From Holosporaceae bacterium (GTDB taxonomy: Bacteria > Pseudomonadota > Alphaproteobacteria > UBA3830): DNA of 12,406 bases. Positions 12,290 to 12,406 of the stretch are shown here, piece by piece. The notes below the pieces were generated by a model. The model saw only the letters and a list, made by a program, of their open reading frames with translations. It was not told where the DNA came from and searched no databases. The stretch is taken from assembly GCA_031265715.1 (NCBI GenBank), contig JAISCG010000105.1, forward strand, positions 1 through 12,406. Direction: 5' to 3'. Numbering within the stretch: the stretch's first letter is position 1; every line of letters begins with the position of its first letter. The position numbers and the translations under genes are program-made.

Positions 12290-12406
12290 TTCCATGGGGC
12301 CGGGTATAAACCTTACGCTTTAGCGTGAATTGCTTTAGCATCTCAGTAGTTGTAAGCTGAGGCATGAATAATGCTCGAGAAAGATATGCTAAAGGTGCCC
12401 ATACGG
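12281..12406. other. Non-coding region with nested inverted repeats, possible structured RNA or mobile-element end
   Basis: No gene recognised. TTACGC/GCGTGA around TTTA makes a small hairpin (12313-12326). GCTTTAGC occurs twice directly, at 12317-12324 and 12332-12339. CTTTAGCAT (12333-12341) pairs perfectly with ATGCTAAAG (12386-12394), enclosing two further hairpins: CTCAG/CTGAG (12342-12361) and GCAT/ATGC (12362-12374). The hairpin with a TTTA loop recalls the subterminal hairpins of IS200/IS605 elements, but no tnpA or tnpB is in the window. It is not a tRNA. The structure may continue past the window edge. Confidence 0.35.

Noticed and set aside
12331..12394. tRNA-like cloverleaf at the right edge
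   Set aside because: There is a closing stem with two inner hairpins, but no T-loop GTTC motif, no proper anticodon arm spacing and no 7-bp acceptor layout with the conserved bases.
1..12406. CRISPR array, rRNA or standard tRNA genes
   Set aside because: No regularly spaced direct repeats with unique spacers and no rRNA or tRNA signature were seen on either strand.

Overview
The window looks like chromosomal DNA of a host-associated alphaproteobacterium, perhaps near Holosporales or Rickettsiales. That placement is an inference, not a marker-gene result. It rests on the split form of proton-translocating transhydrogenase (separate PntAB and PntB of alphaproteobacterial type), a chromosomal ParA/ParB pair, an exported ankyrin-repeat protein, decayed IS481 and IS630 transposases, and a signalling ATPase of the NB-ARC/TPR kind. 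The genetic code is standard: TGA ends several core genes at their natural C-termini.

Left part (1-2482): the tail of an unidentified reading frame, a hairpin, the C-terminal half of an IS481-type transposase (330-677), then pntAB and pntB. The NAD-binding subunit gene pntAA, normally just upstream of pntAB, is not there; the transposase remnant occupies its place.

Middle (2483-4022): a non-coding spacer, a small ankyrin-repeat gene with its own promoter candidate and a strong terminator (3333-3376), then on the minus strand an unidentified short ORF that runs in frame into an IS630-type transposase remnant interrupted by a TGA.

Core (4023-9898): a tightly packed plus-strand gene chain, rplI, a small hypothetical gene, a KimA/YdaO-type APC permease, parA, parB and murJ. 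Every junction overlaps or is at most 2 nt apart, so it very probably forms one translationally coupled operon. It joins a ribosomal protein, potassium uptake, chromosome segregation and lipid II flipping.

Right part (9899-12406): a 748-residue protein with an N-terminal LuxR-type HTH, one strongly hydrophobic segment, a STAND/NB-ARC-like NTPase and C-terminal TPR-like helices. The domain order is the reverse of MalT, and the membrane segment between HTH and ATPase creates a topology puzzle. This is the most interesting gene here. Its last codons and stop lie in a 33-bp sequence that recurs at 3390-3422 after the ankyrin gene. The final 100 bases form a nested set of inverted repeats suggesting a structured RNA or a mobile-element end.
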